Source: Cyanomargarita calcarea GSE-NOS-MK-12-04C (lineage in GTDB: Bacteria > Cyanobacteriota > Cyanobacteriia > Cyanobacteriales > Nostocaceae). From it: 64,000 bases of DNA. The stretch is taken from NCBI GenBank assembly GCA_019359595.1, contig JAHHGZ010000041.1, positions 1 through 64,000 of the forward strand, given 5' to 3'. Position 1 is the first letter of the stretch, and the number at the start of each line of letters is the position of its first letter. Positions 16,611-27,600 of the stretch are shown one piece after another. The translations under genes and the position numbers were made by a program. The notes under the pieces were generated by a model. It made no database searches, was not told the origin of the DNA, and saw only the letters and a list, made by a program, of their open reading frames with translations.

Positions 16611-16889
16611 ATGGCTTTTATCAAGATACAGAACGTTGTCATTAACACCAGCTATGTTGCTGTAGTTAGGCTAGATAATCAAACTGGCTCCGGAGAAAAA
16701 AGCGTTTCTGTTCTAATAGCTACTCCTAAATTTCCATTGTTACAATGGGATAATATTTCCCAAAATCTATACCACTACGAGTGGATTGAATTTACCGGTC
16801 AAGCAGCTAACGCTCTGCAAGACTATTTTTCAAGTTGTAACAATGTAATTGATTTGCTACCACAATATCAAGAAATAAGTATTGTATAG
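16611..16889 (+). CDS. Small conserved-type protein upstream of hglE
   Basis: A 92-residue protein of unknown function, probably cytoplasmic: no signal peptide and no membrane segment. It begins MAFIKIQNVVINTSYVAVVR and ends with NVIDLLPQYQEISIV. The strand-rich start (VINTSYVAVVRLD, EKSVSVLIAT) followed by a helix with WIEFTGQAANALQDYFSS looks like a small alpha/beta domain. Small genes (asr5349, asr5350 as I recall) precede hglE in PCC 7120, so this could be an ortholog. It is co-oriented with hglE, 191 bp upstream. Confidence 0.6.
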   Translation: MAFIKIQNVVINTSYVAVVRLDNQTGSGEKSVSVLIATPKFPLLQWDNISQNLYHYEWIEFTGQAANALQDYFSSCNNVIDLLPQYQEISIV

Positions 16890-17080
16890 CATCCACAATT
16901 GTCTAAAAATGCTAAAAACCCGATGCCGTTGGGGTATTGTCTGGCATTTGGTGTTGATAGCTACTAACAACATTTCGTTGTAAAAATAGCTACTTCAAAT
17001 AAGAGATAGCTAATTTTTCTCAGCAACTACCCATTGCCTTCACGTCACAATCCACACAGTAAAAAATTAGTCTATGTCCT

Positions 17081-20000
17081 ATGTCTTCTACTTTTATTAA
17101 TGCTGCCCTAGCGCAGTTGGAAGACCAAATCAACAATTGTGAAAAAGATTTGCTCAGGTTTCTCGAAGGAAAAAAAATGAAGTCGGAAAATCCTATGTCA
17201 ATTCAGAAGATAAATAGGCAATTGCAACATAATCCTATCGCTATCATCGGTATGGCTTCTCTGTTTCCGCAAGCTAGAAATTTGCGAGAATATTGGGAAA
17301 ATATCGTTAATAAAATTGACTGCATTACCGATGTTCCGTCTAGCCACTGGAACGTAGAGGATTATTACGATCCAAACCCGAGAAACAGTAACGAGAAAAC
17401 GTACTGTAAAAGAGGTGGATTTATTCCCCATGTAGACTTTAACCCAATGGAATTCGGTATCCCACCGAACATTTTGGAAGTCACCGATGTTTCGCAGCTT
17501 TTGAGTTTGGTAGTTGCAAAAGAAGCGATGGAAGATGCGGGTTATGGAGAAAGTAGGGAGTTTAACCGCGACAATACTGGAGTTGTTTTAGGCGTAGCAA
17601 TGTCTAAACAACTTGCTACACCCCTTTCTGCCCGGTTGGAATATCCGATTTGGGAAAAAGTTCTCAAAAGCAGCGGTTTGTCAGATGAAGATACAAAAAT
17701 CATTGTCGATAAAATCAAAAGCGCCTATGTGAAGTGGGATGAAAACGCCTTTCCTGGGATGTTAGCCAACGTCATTGCAGGAAGAATCGCCAACCGACTT
17801 AACTTTGGGGGAATGAATTGCGTTGTCGATGCAGCTTGTGCTAGTTCCTTGGGTGCTTTGAAATTAGCAATTAGCGAGTTAATCGAACATCGTGCTGACA
17901 TGATGATGACCGGTGGAGTTGACACCGACAACACCATCATGGCTTATATGTGTTTCAGCAAAACACCGGCCGTTACTCCCAGCGATAATGTTAAACCTTT
18001 TGATGCCAAGTCCGATGGGATGATGTTGGGTGAAGGGATTGGGATGGTTTTGCTCAAGCGTTTGGAAGATGCCGAACGCGACAAAGACAAAATTTATGCA
18101 GTCATTAAAGGTATTGGTACTTCCAGTGATGGACGCTACAAGAGCATTTACGCTCCCCGAAAAGAAGGACAGGTAAAAGCCTTAGAACGGGCTTATGAAG
18201 ATGCTGGCTTTGCACCGCAGAGTGTAGGTTTGATTGAGGCACACGGTACCGGGACAATGGCGGGTGACCCAACAGAATTCGGCTCCTTAAAAGACTTTTT
18301 TGGGGTAAATGATCGAAAGCAGCATATTGCTCTAGGTACTGTCAAATCTCAAATTGGGCATACAAAAGCGGCTGCAGGTGCGGCAAGTTTGATTAAAACG
18401 GCTTTAGCGTTGCATCACAAAATATTGCCACCGACGATTAACATTACAGAACCGAACCCGAAACTCAACATTGAAAATTCCTCCTTTTATTTAAATACCG
18501 AAACCAGACCTTGGATTCGGGCAGAAGGAGAAGCCCCAAGAAGGGCTGGTGTGAGTTCATTTGGCTTCGGTGGGACAAATTATCACGTCGTTTTGGAAGA
18601 ATACGAAGCAGAACACGATCGCCCCTATCGTTTGCACAATACACCACAGGCAGTGTTGCTATTTGCACAAACCCCAGCACAATTGTTAGCTCAATGTCAA
18701 GAGGTTTTGGCTAAGTTGCAATCGCCAGATGCAAATAAAAACTTTGCTTTATTGGTGGAGAATTGCAAATCTCAGGAAGTTCCTTTAGATGCTGCGAGAG
18801 TCGGGTTTGTTGCGGAGTCACTAGAAGAAGCTTGTAAGTTTATGGTTCACAGTATTGACTTGCTGAAAAATAAGCCGACAGCAACGAATTGGGAACATCC
18901 CCAAGGCATTTTTTACCGTTCCTCTGGGATGAAATTGGCTGGAAAAGTCGTGGCTTTGTTCTCCGGACAAGGTTCCCAATATCTCGATATGGGACGGGAA
19001 CTGGTAATGAACTTCCCCAGTATGCGACGGATGTATGGCTATATGGATAGCTTGTTGCTGAAAGATAATTTGCAACCGCTATCAGAGATAGTTTTCCCCC
19101 ATCCCGTATTTGAAGAAGCAGAAAAGAATGCCCAAATTGCTGCATTGCAACGCACAGAATACGCTCAACCGGCGATTGGGATGTTTAGTGCTGGGTTATA
19201 TAAGATACTGCAACAAGCGGGATTGAAAGCAGGTTTTGTCGCTGGGCACAGCTTTGGGGAATTAACTGCGCTGTGGGCCGCAGGTGTATTGAGTGAGGAA
19301 GATTACTGCTTCTTGGTAAAAGCTCGGGGTCAAGCGATGGCCGCACCCAAAGACCCAAATTATGATGTGGGAACCATGCTGGCTGTGAAAGAAGACCTCA
19401 GCAAAGTGGAAGCAGTGCTGAAGAATTTTCCCCAAGTTTCCATCGCTAACTTCAATTCCCCTCGTCAAGTAGTGTTGGCAGGCCCCACTACAGAAATTAC
19501 CAAAGTTCGTCAAGCAATGCACGAACTAGGCTATGCAGCGGTATCCCTACCTGTATCAGCAGCATTCCATACACCGTTAATTGCCTTCGCTCAAAAATCC
19601 TTTGCGATCGCCTCGAAGTCTGTCAGTTTCCACGATCCGAAAATTCCCATCTACACCAACGTTACTGGAAATCTTTATCCCAAAGAACCAACTGCCATTC
19701 AAAAAATCTTGGAAACTCACCTCTCCAAGTCGGTGTTGTTTAAGCAAGAGATTGAAAATATCTACAGTGCTGGGGGTTATTGTTTCATCGAATTTGGCCC
19801 TCGAAGAATTCTCACCAACTTAGTCAAAGATATTTTAGGCGATCGCCCACATTTAGCAATCGCATTGAATCCTAGTAGTCAGAAAAACTGCGATCGCTCG
19901 TTACGAGAAGCTGTTGTGCAGTTGCGTGTCATCGGTTTGACTTTGCAAAACCTCGACCCCTACGAACTTCCTTCTTCACCCACAGTAGAAAAAAGTAAGG

Positions 20001-22402
20001 GTTTGAGCATTAGTATCAATGGCATTAACTACGTTTCCGAAAAAACCAAAAATGCTTTTGCACAATCCTTGCAGGATGGTCATCAGGTAACGATTAAAGG
20101 ACAAGGGGGAGAAGGGGGACAAGGAGAACTAGGAGGAAGTGCAAATTCTTCTCCCTTGTCTCCCCCCTCTCCCATTCCCACTCCCTCAACAAACGGACAC
20201 AATAAAAATTTGACAGGTAGTGGCAAAGACGCAAAGGATGAAGAAATAATTCAGCAGATCCAAAATCCTGTAATTAACACTCCCCCCACCCCAGAAAAAA
20301 CTGAGCATCAACCAGTGTTGGAGTCAAATATGCAAACACCACCTGAGAAAAATGTAAATCACCTGCGGGTTCTGGAAAGTTTAGAGTATGTCCTGGCACA
20401 ATTTCAGCAAAATCAAAGCGAGAATTTGCAAGTTCACGGGACTTATCTAAACCATCAGATGGAATATGCCAAAACTTTCTTCCAATTGATGCAGCAGCAA
20501 AATGCTTTATTAGCCAACCATGAATATTCCACCGAAGCCGCAAAACTTAAACCAGTTGTTGCCGAAGGTTTAGAACGCAGCATGATGCAGTTTCACAACC
20601 AACAGGGTGAAACTCTCCGCATCCATGATGTGTATCTTAAAGACCAAGTAGAATACACCAAGAATTTCTTTCAATTAATACAGCAGCAGTATTCCCAGTT
20701 AATTGTCGGAGGATTGTCCGCTCAACCTTTAGTTTCCGCTACAGTGCCTGTTAATACAGAAAGGGTTCCCGTAGCACCTCCAAAGGAGAATCGAGTAATT
20801 GTTGAAACAACTCCTGTATTGCCCACTGCCAAAATTTCCGAAAGTCTTCTTGAACCTATAGTTAAAAATGCTTCAACAGCGATTGAGATAGCTCCACCTG
20901 TGCCAAAAATACAGGAAACTCACCCCGAACCTGTTGTTGCACCCGCACCAAAATTTGAAGAGCGCATTCTTGAACCTGTTGCAGAGGTTGTAGCAGTTAT
21001 TACTAAGCCAGAACCCGCACCGACTGCAAACGTTGATGTGGCACAGATGGGTAACAACCTGCTTGCAATCATTAGTGAAAAAACAGGTTACCCAGTTGAG
21101 ATGCTGGAATTAGATATGGATATGGAGGCTGATTTAGGGATTGACTCCATCAAACGAGTGGAAATCTTGGGAGCATTGCAAGAGATGTACCCAGATTTAC
21201 CGAAACCGAATGTCGAAGAAATTTCCGAAAAACGCACCATCGGTGAAATTGTCGGTTATCTGGAATCCCAAGCTTCGATAACGATGTCTGTGGAAATTGC
21301 GCTGTCGGAAGTGAAGAGTCATACTGAAATTCAGCCAATTGCAGAACAATTAGTCACGGAAGAAGTAACTGAAGCCGTTGATACCAGCAACATAGCGCAA
21401 ACCCTGTTAACAATCACCAGCGAAAAAACTGGTTACCCAGTCGAGATGTTGGAACTCGATATGGATATGGAAGCAGACCTGGGAATTGACTCCATCAAAC
21501 GGGTAGAAATTTTGGGAGCGTTGCAAGATTTATTCCCAGATATGCCCAAACCGAATGTGGAAGAACTCGGGGAATTACGCACCATCGCTCAAATAGTTGA
21601 GTATCTCCAAGGCTTGCTTGGAGGTGAAAAAAAAAAGTCTCAGCCTAAGTCAGGCAAGCAACTAGGCTTAGATAGAAACATAATCCGTCGTCCAGTCAAT
21701 CTGAAAATCTTGCCAAAACCTGATTGTTTGGACTTCACATTACCAGAGGGGCACATTGGTTTAATCACCGATGATGGCTCCCTCACTACAACAAAATTGG
21801 CTCATAAGTTGCTAGCGCTAGGTTGGAAAGTCGTTGTATTAAGCTTTCCTCAATCCCTAGTTCCTCAAAGAGCTCCCTTACCTCCAGGTGTCAGTCAGAT
21901 CAAACTAGTGGATTTAAGCGAAGAACATCTGCAAGAACAACTAGCAGGTATCACTCTTAACCACGGAGGAGTCGGCGCTTTCGTCCACATCAATCCAGTA
22001 TTCGAGGTCAGCGTCAACGGTAAAATTCCTTACCTCGAACAAGAAAAGGCGATCGTTAAACATATATTTCTGATTGCCAAACACCTCAAAAAATCTCTCA
22101 ACGAAGCAGCAAATAAAGGACGCAGTTGTTTCTGTACCATAGCCCGGATTGATGGAGCCTTTGGTTTAGCTGGAAACATTCACTTTGGCCCCATCACCGC
22201 CGGTTTATTTGGATTAACCAAAACACTCAACTGGGAATGGCAAAAAGTTTTTTGTCGGGCTGTTGATTTACATCCAAATTTAGACGCAGAACAGTCAGCA
22301 AATTACATCATCGCTGAACTTCACGACCCCAATCTCTACATTACGGAAGTTGCATACGGCTCTCAAGGACGAGCAACTCTGATTAGTACTGCACAGAGTT
22401 AG
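17081..22402 (+). CDS. hglE: Heterocyst glycolipid polyketide synthase HglE (KS-AT-ACP-ACP-partial KR)
   Basis: A 1773-residue type I synthase similar to PfaA of polyunsaturated fatty-acid synthases. The KS domain (about 50-490) has catalytic Cys-253 (VDAACASSLGALK), His-388 (EAHGTGT) and GHTKAAAG. The AT domain (about 625-930) has Ser-724 in GHSFGELTALWAAG. A long linker (about 970-1310) contains two similar helical segments. Two near-identical ACPs follow, with attachment serines 1356 and 1471 in LGIDSIKRVEILGALQ. The last ~210 residues are only the non-catalytic half of a KR domain; the catalytic half is in the next gene. Translation may begin at 17081 or at the Met at 17177, which has AAGGA six bases upstream. 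It would elongate the C26-C28 alcohol of heterocyst glycolipids, and needs HetI for phosphopantetheine. Confidence 0.88.
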   Translation: MSSTFINAALAQLEDQINNCEKDLLRFLEGKKMKSENPMSIQKINRQLQHNPIAIIGMASLFPQARNLREYWENIVNKIDCITDVPSSHWNVEDYYDPNPRNSNEKTYCKRGGFIPHVDFNPMEFGIPPNILEVTDVSQLLSLVVAKEAMEDAGYGESREFNRDNTGVVLGVAMSKQLATPLSARLEYPIWEKVLKSSGLSDEDTKIIVDKIKSAYVKWDENAFPGMLANVIAGRIANRLNFGGMNCVVDAACASSLGALKLAISELIEHRADMMMTGGVDTDNTIMAYMCFSKTPAVTPSDNVKPFDAKSDGMMLGEGIGMVLLKRLEDAERDKDKIYAVIKGIGTSSDGRYKSIYAPRKEGQVKALERAYEDAGFAPQSVGLIEAHGTGTMAGDPTEFGSLKDFFGVNDRKQHIALGTVKSQIGHTKAAAGAASLIKTALALHHKILPPTINITEPNPKLNIENSSFYLNTETRPWIRAEGEAPRRAGVSSFGFGGTNYHVVLEEYEAEHDRPYRLHNTPQAVLLFAQTPAQLLAQCQEVLAKLQSPDANKNFALLVENCKSQEVPLDAARVGFVAESLEEACKFMVHSIDLLKNKPTATNWEHPQGIFYRSSGMKLAGKVVALFSGQGSQYLDMGRELVMNFPSMRRMYGYMDSLLLKDNLQPLSEIVFPHPVFEEAEKNAQIAALQRTEYAQPAIGMFSAGLYKILQQAGLKAGFVAGHSFGELTALWAAGVLSEEDYCFLVKARGQAMAAPKDPNYDVGTMLAVKEDLSKVEAVLKNFPQVSIANFNSPRQVVLAGPTTEITKVRQAMHELGYAAVSLPVSAAFHTPLIAFAQKSFAIASKSVSFHDPKIPIYTNVTGNLYPKEPTAIQKILETHLSKSVLFKQEIENIYSAGGYCFIEFGPRRILTNLVKDILGDRPHLAIALNPSSQKNCDRSLREAVVQLRVIGLTLQNLDPYELPSSPTVEKSKGLSISINGINYVSEKTKNAFAQSLQDGHQVTIKGQGGEGGQGELGGSANSSPLSPPSPIPTPSTNGHNKNLTGSGKDAKDEEIIQQIQNPVINTPPTPEKTEHQPVLESNMQTPPEKNVNHLRVLESLEYVLAQFQQNQSENLQVHGTYLNHQMEYAKTFFQLMQQQNALLANHEYSTEAAKLKPVVAEGLERSMMQFHNQQGETLRIHDVYLKDQVEYTKNFFQLIQQQYSQLIVGGLSAQPLVSATVPVNTERVPVAPPKENRVIVETTPVLPTAKISESLLEPIVKNASTAIEIAPPVPKIQETHPEPVVAPAPKFEERILEPVAEVVAVITKPEPAPTANVDVAQMGNNLLAIISEKTGYPVEMLELDMDMEADLGIDSIKRVEILGALQEMYPDLPKPNVEEISEKRTIGEIVGYLESQASITMSVEIALSEVKSHTEIQPIAEQLVTEEVTEAVDTSNIAQTLLTITSEKTGYPVEMLELDMDMEADLGIDSIKRVEILGALQDLFPDMPKPNVEELGELRTIAQIVEYLQGLLGGEKKKSQPKSGKQLGLDRNIIRRPVNLKILPKPDCLDFTLPEGHIGLITDDGSLTTTKLAHKLLALGWKVVVLSFPQSLVPQRAPLPPGVSQIKLVDLSEEHLQEQLAGITLNHGGVGAFVHINPVFEVSVNGKIPYLEQEKAIVKHIFLIAKHLKKSLNEAANKGRSCFCTIARIDGAFGLAGNIHFGPITAGLFGLTKTLNWEWQKVFCRAVDLHPNLDAEQSANYIIAELHDPNLYITEVAYGSQGRATLISTAQS

Positions 22403-22761
22403 AAGTAATATTTAATCCGTTTGCATCTGCGGAAAAAAAGATAATTCCAATACAAACTGATTAGATATTACTCCCTATCTCTCTGTTTTGTTTCTTGGCG
22501 TACTTGGCGGTTAATTAAATAGGTCTTCTTTGGATGGAAAATGAGTATAATTTAGACAAAACAATTAAGAAATTAACCGCGAAGTACGCGAAGTACGCGT
22601 TCGCCCTTGGCGTTGCCGTTCGCGGAGCGTGCCGTAAGCGAAGCGCTGCCGGAGGCTAGGCAAGGCTAGGAATAAGAGTTTTAGAGAGTTTTTGCGTGAG
22701 TACTGGATATCTATTCTACGGGATTTATTTTTCCTTAATTAGCAATTACCAAAAATAATTT
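22403..22761. repeat. Intergenic dispersed palindromes splitting hglE and hglD
   Basis: The spacer contains small dispersed repeat sequence at about 22560-22670: GTACGCGAAGTACGCG, GCCGTTCGCGGAGCGTGCCG and TAAGCGAAGCGCTGCCGGAG. Related elements lie at 29340-29430, 33717-33807, 44050-44160 and 60715-60820. No coding sequence is seen. Confidence 0.7.
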
Positions 22762-24477
22762 ATGCCAACAACTCAAATTCGACCTTCATCCGTTTTCCTT
22801 GTCAGTGGTGGTGCTAAAGGTATTACAGCAAAATGTGCCATAAAATTAGCAGAACATCATCCTTGTAAATTTATTTTGTTAGGTCGTTCAGCATTAGCAG
22901 AATCTGAACCTGATTTTGCTCAAGATTGTTTTGATGACACCACATTGAAAAAACGCATCATGGAGAATTTGATTTCTCAAGGTGAGAAACCTACCCCCAT
23001 GAGCGTTCAAAAGATATTTAACAGAATTACTTCCAATCGCGAAATTAAAGAAACTCTCTCTAGTATTAAACAATTAGGAGGCGATGCGGAATATATTAGC
23101 GTCGATGTTACGGATGCTGCCGCATTACAAGAAAAACTTGCTGCTGCTGTTGAGCGGACTGGAAAGATTACCGGAATTATACATGGCGCTGGTAATTTGG
23201 CTGATAAATTAATTGAAAAGAAAACAGAACAGGATTTTGAAACAGTTTATGCCGCAAAAGTCAAGGGATTAGAAAATCTCCTTGCTTGCGTTCATACCAA
23301 TCAATTAGAATACTTAGTTTTGTTTTCTTCCGTAACAGGATTTTATGGAAATATTGGTCAGACAGATTACGCGATCGCTAACGAAATTCTCAATAAAACA
23401 GCACATTTAGTCAAGCAGCGCTATCCCTCTTGTCATGTAGTCGCAATCAATTGGGGTGCATGGGATAGCGGGATGGTAACACCAGAATTAAAGAAAATAT
23501 TTGCCGAACGAAAAATCGATATAATTCCTATCGATGTTGGTACAGAAATGTTGGTGAATGAGTTAGATAATGCCTACCATGACACAGCACAAGTTGTGAT
23601 TGGCAGTCCCCTAGTTCCCCCTGGTGCAGAATTAGATAAAGAACTTAGAAGCCATCGCATTCGTCGCCAATTGAAACTAGAAGAAAATCCCTTTGTTCAC
23701 GACCATACCATTGCTGGCTATGCAGTTTTACCAGCCACTTGCGCCCATGCGTGGATGATTAATACCTGCGAACAACTTTATCCAGGTTACACATTTATTC
23801 GCTCTCAAGATTTCAGAGTATTAAAAGGAATTACTTTTAATGAATCTTTGGCAAGCGAGCATATTGTAGATTTGCAAGAAATTAGTAAAACAGAGTCGCA
23901 AGAAATAGAAATCCAAGCAAAGATATGGAGTAAAAATCCTGAAGGTAAAATTCATTATCACTTCAGCGCTACTATTACTTTGGGACGTAAAATTCCTGAT
24001 TCTCCGATTTATGACGCTGTAAATCTTCAACCGGATAACATCATCACCGGAACCGGGCAATATTTTTATCAGCCAGACGGAGCCAAATTATTTCATGGGC
24101 CAAATTTCCAGGAAGTAAAAAGAGTCCTAAATATTAACCATGAGAAACTCACAACAGAATGCGTCTGGCAAAAAATAGATGACAAGCAGCAAGGGCAATT
24201 CCAATTGCAATGGGTGAATCCTTATGTCCTAGATTTATGTACCCATGCAATCTGGATTTGGTTGCAACATTTTCACTCTTCAGGTTGTTTACCCGGACAA
24301 GTAGGCAAATACGAACAATTTGCAGAAATACCATCTAATGAAATATTTTATGTCTCTTGCGAAGTCAAAGCAAAAACAGCAAGTAGCGTCACTTTCGATT
24401 TAATAATGCACAACCGAGAAGGAAAAGTATTTGCACGCATCATTGATGGAAAAGCAGTTATTTGGGCAATGAAATAG
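22762..24477 (+). CDS. hglD: Heterocyst glycolipid synthase HglD (catalytic KR plus dehydratase)
   Basis: A 571-residue protein. Residues 10-250 are the catalytic half of a ketoreductase: the NADPH motif FLVSGGAKGITAKCAIKLAE, LLGRS, YISVDVTDAAALQEKL, GIIHGAGNLADKLIE, and the active-site pair VLFSSVTGFYGNIGQTDYA (Ser and Tyr). Residues 300-570 form a hot-dog dehydratase-like domain whose likely catalytic His lies in FVHDHTIAGYAVLPATCAHAW. In one-piece PfaA proteins the KR half at the end of HglE would run straight into FLVSGGAKG. The domain therefore has to be assembled from two polypeptides. It reduces, and perhaps dehydrates, the beta-keto intermediate. Confidence 0.82.
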   Translation: MPTTQIRPSSVFLVSGGAKGITAKCAIKLAEHHPCKFILLGRSALAESEPDFAQDCFDDTTLKKRIMENLISQGEKPTPMSVQKIFNRITSNREIKETLSSIKQLGGDAEYISVDVTDAAALQEKLAAAVERTGKITGIIHGAGNLADKLIEKKTEQDFETVYAAKVKGLENLLACVHTNQLEYLVLFSSVTGFYGNIGQTDYAIANEILNKTAHLVKQRYPSCHVVAINWGAWDSGMVTPELKKIFAERKIDIIPIDVGTEMLVNELDNAYHDTAQVVIGSPLVPPGAELDKELRSHRIRRQLKLEENPFVHDHTIAGYAVLPATCAHAWMINTCEQLYPGYTFIRSQDFRVLKGITFNESLASEHIVDLQEISKTESQEIEIQAKIWSKNPEGKIHYHFSATITLGRKIPDSPIYDAVNLQPDNIITGTGQYFYQPDGAKLFHGPNFQEVKRVLNINHEKLTTECVWQKIDDKQQGQFQLQWVNPYVLDLCTHAIWIWLQHFHSSGCLPGQVGKYEQFAEIPSNEIFYVSCEVKAKTASSVTFDLIMHNREGKVFARIIDGKAVIWAMK

Positions 24478-24628
24478 TCAGAAGGAGCGGGGTTACCCAC
24501 CCGTACAGGAGTTAAAAAAAATCAAGGAAGAAGGAATTTGTGCAATTGGTGGGGAACTTAAACCCGTTTGGGAAAAAGACTTCTTCCTTCTTCCTTCTTC
24601 CTTCGTTAAAAACAACAACCAAAAAAAT

Positions 24629-27600
24629 ATGGAAAAAATTGCAATTATTGGATTATCATGCCTATTTCCCGATGCCAAAAACCCTGATGAATTTTGGCAG
24701 AATCTTATCGAACAAAAAGATTCTACATCATCAGCAACTGCACAAGAAATAGGAATTGACCCCGCAACTTTTTATCATCCACTGAAAGGAACTCCAGATA
24801 AAACCTATTCTCTCCAAGGTGGATACATCCGGAACTTTGAATTTGACCCAACTGAATACAATCTTCCAGCAGAATTTCTTGAAAGTTTAGACAACACCTT
24901 TAAATGGTCGCTTTATGCTGCCAAACAAGCAATTGAACATAGTGGTTATTGGGGCAATCAAGATGTCTTATCTAAATGTGGTGTAATTTTAGGAAATCTT
25001 TCATTCCCGACCAGACTTTCCAATGAATTAATTTCACCTATCTATCAGCAAACAATCAATTCAGCAATTAGCGAACTTTTACAGCACGACCAATTAAAAT
25101 TAGCTGCTTTACCTACACAGACTAAGGCCTCTTTATATAACTCCATGATATCCGGCTTGCCGACAGCAATAGTCGCTCAAGCCCTTTCGCTATCCCAAGC
25201 AAACTTCTGTCTGGATGCTGCTTGTTCCTCATCAATTTATTCTGTGAAACTAGCATCTTACTATCTGCAAACACATAAATCAGATATGATGTTGGCAGGT
25301 GCGATTAGCTGTTCTGATTCGCTGTTTGTACGGATGTTATTTTCGGGAGTTCAAGGTTATGCCGAAAATGGTATCAGTCGTCCCTTAGATAAGGCATCCA
25401 GAGGCTTAGTTCCAGCAGATGGGATTGGTATTTTAGCACTGAAAAGATATAGTGATGCCGTCAGAGATGGTGATACAATTCATGCCACTATTGCTGGTAG
25501 CGGACTCTCGAATGATGGGAGAGGAAAGCATCTTCTAAGTCCGAATTCTAAAGGGCAAGTTTTAGCTTTTGAACGTGCTTATAATGAAGCCGAAATCAAC
25601 CCGAAAGATATCGATTATATGGAGTGTCACGCTACTGGCACATTATTGGGAGATACTACTGAATTTAATTCCATAGAAACTTTCTTTGGGCAACATCAAG
25701 CAGCACCACTGGTGGGTTCTGCAAAAGCAAATGTTGGTCACTTACTCACTGCTGCTGGTATGGTGGGCATGATCAAAGTGATTTTGGGTATGTCGAGGGG
25801 AGTTATCCCAGCAACTATTAATGTTACAGAACCTATAGGCACAGAAAACAATGTAATTTATGCAAACCAAATTGTCAGAAATACAACACAATGGCAGAAG
25901 CGATCGCCAATTAAACGTGCAGCAGTTAGTGCATTTGGTTTTGGTGGTACTAACTCTCATATTATTCTCGAACAAGGTTCAATAGCAAACAAAACTGATA
26001 ATGTTACACCATTAACACCTGCAAAGATTGCGATTGTGGGTATGGATGCCTTTTTTGGTGGTTGCAATGGATTAGATGCCTTTGAACGTAGTATTTATGA
26101 AGGTACACAGCATTTTATTCCTCTACCTCGTAATAGATGGCATGGCATAGAAACACAAGAAGATTTACTCAAAGAATACGGCTTCGCTGATGGTAAGGCA
26201 CCCGCTGGTGCATATATTCAAGATTTTGAAATTGATACTTTAGCTAGTAAAATTCCCCCAAATGAGCTAGATAAACTCAACCCGCAACAATTATTAATTC
26301 TGAAAGTTGCAGACCGTGCGGTCAAAGATGCGGGATTGAAAGAAGGGGAAAATGTAGCAGTCATTATTGCGGCTGAAACAGAGTTGTCTGTACATCAATT
26401 ACAGCAAAGATGGAATTTACCCTGGCAGGTTCAAGAAGGCTTAATTTCTGAACAAGTTTGCTTGCCAAGCGAACAACTATCACAATTAGAAAGTATTATT
26501 AAAGATAGCATTCACAACCCAGTTGAAAGCAGCGAATATGTTAGTCACATCGCCAATATTATGGCGAGTCGAGTCTCTTCGATGTGGAATTTTACAGGCC
26601 CAGCTTTTACCTTAAGCGCTGGTGAAAATTCTGCCATTAAGGCTTTAGAAGTCGCTCAAATGCTACTTTCATCGGGTGAAGTTGATGCAGTCGTTGTTGG
26701 TGCAGTTGATTTAGCAGGTGGTGTAGAAAATGTCTTATTGCGAAACAAATTAGCAAGCATTAATACTGGTGTGGCTACCTTAAGTTTTGACCAGAAAGCA
26801 AATGGTTGGATGGTTGGGGAAGGTGCCGGTGCAGTAGTGCTGAAGCACCACGAAACAGCGAAAAAAGCAGGCGATCGCATTTATGCTGTAGTTGATGCTG
26901 TGACCTTTTTCCAAGAAAATTCACCACAGCTTCAGAAACCCAATCAAACAGCAGTAAACCAAACTTGCGAACAAGCTTTTAATCTAGCGGGTATTCAACC
27001 TACAGAAATTAATTATCTAGAAGTCTTTGGCAGTGGAATTCCTGAAGAAGATGAAGCAGAAATTAAAGGTTTACTCCAAAGTTATCGCAAGAATAGTCAT
27101 GGTTTAAACTGTGCAATTGGTAGCGTTAAAGCTAATATTGGTCACACCTACGTTGCATCGGGAATTGCTAGCTTAATTAAAACAGCGCTTTGTTTATATT
27201 ACAGATATATTCCCGCATCACCTAAATGGACTGATGTCAAAATGCCAGAAATGTGGCAAGAAAGTCCCTTCTATGTTGCTACAGAATCTAGACCTTGGTT
27301 TCCAGACAAAGAAGCAACACGACGAATTGCAGCAATTAATGGGATGGGGATAGATGGCACTTATGCCCATGTGATTGTATCAGAAGAAATCAGCCAAAAA
27401 GAACGGCACAGCAAATATTTGCAAGAAACACCGTTTTATTTGTTCCCACTAGCAGCAAGCAGCCATACGGAATTAGTGGCACATCTTTCCACACTGCAAA
27501 AAACAATTGAAAATTCTGTATCCCTTGCAAATACTGCAACTCAAACCTTCGCTAATTATCAGAAATATTCCGAGGCAAATTACACCTTAGCTATTCTTGG

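Noticed and set aside
24493-24752. Short frames around the hglC start
   Set aside because: They shadow the hglC start and the CTTCCTTCTT run.
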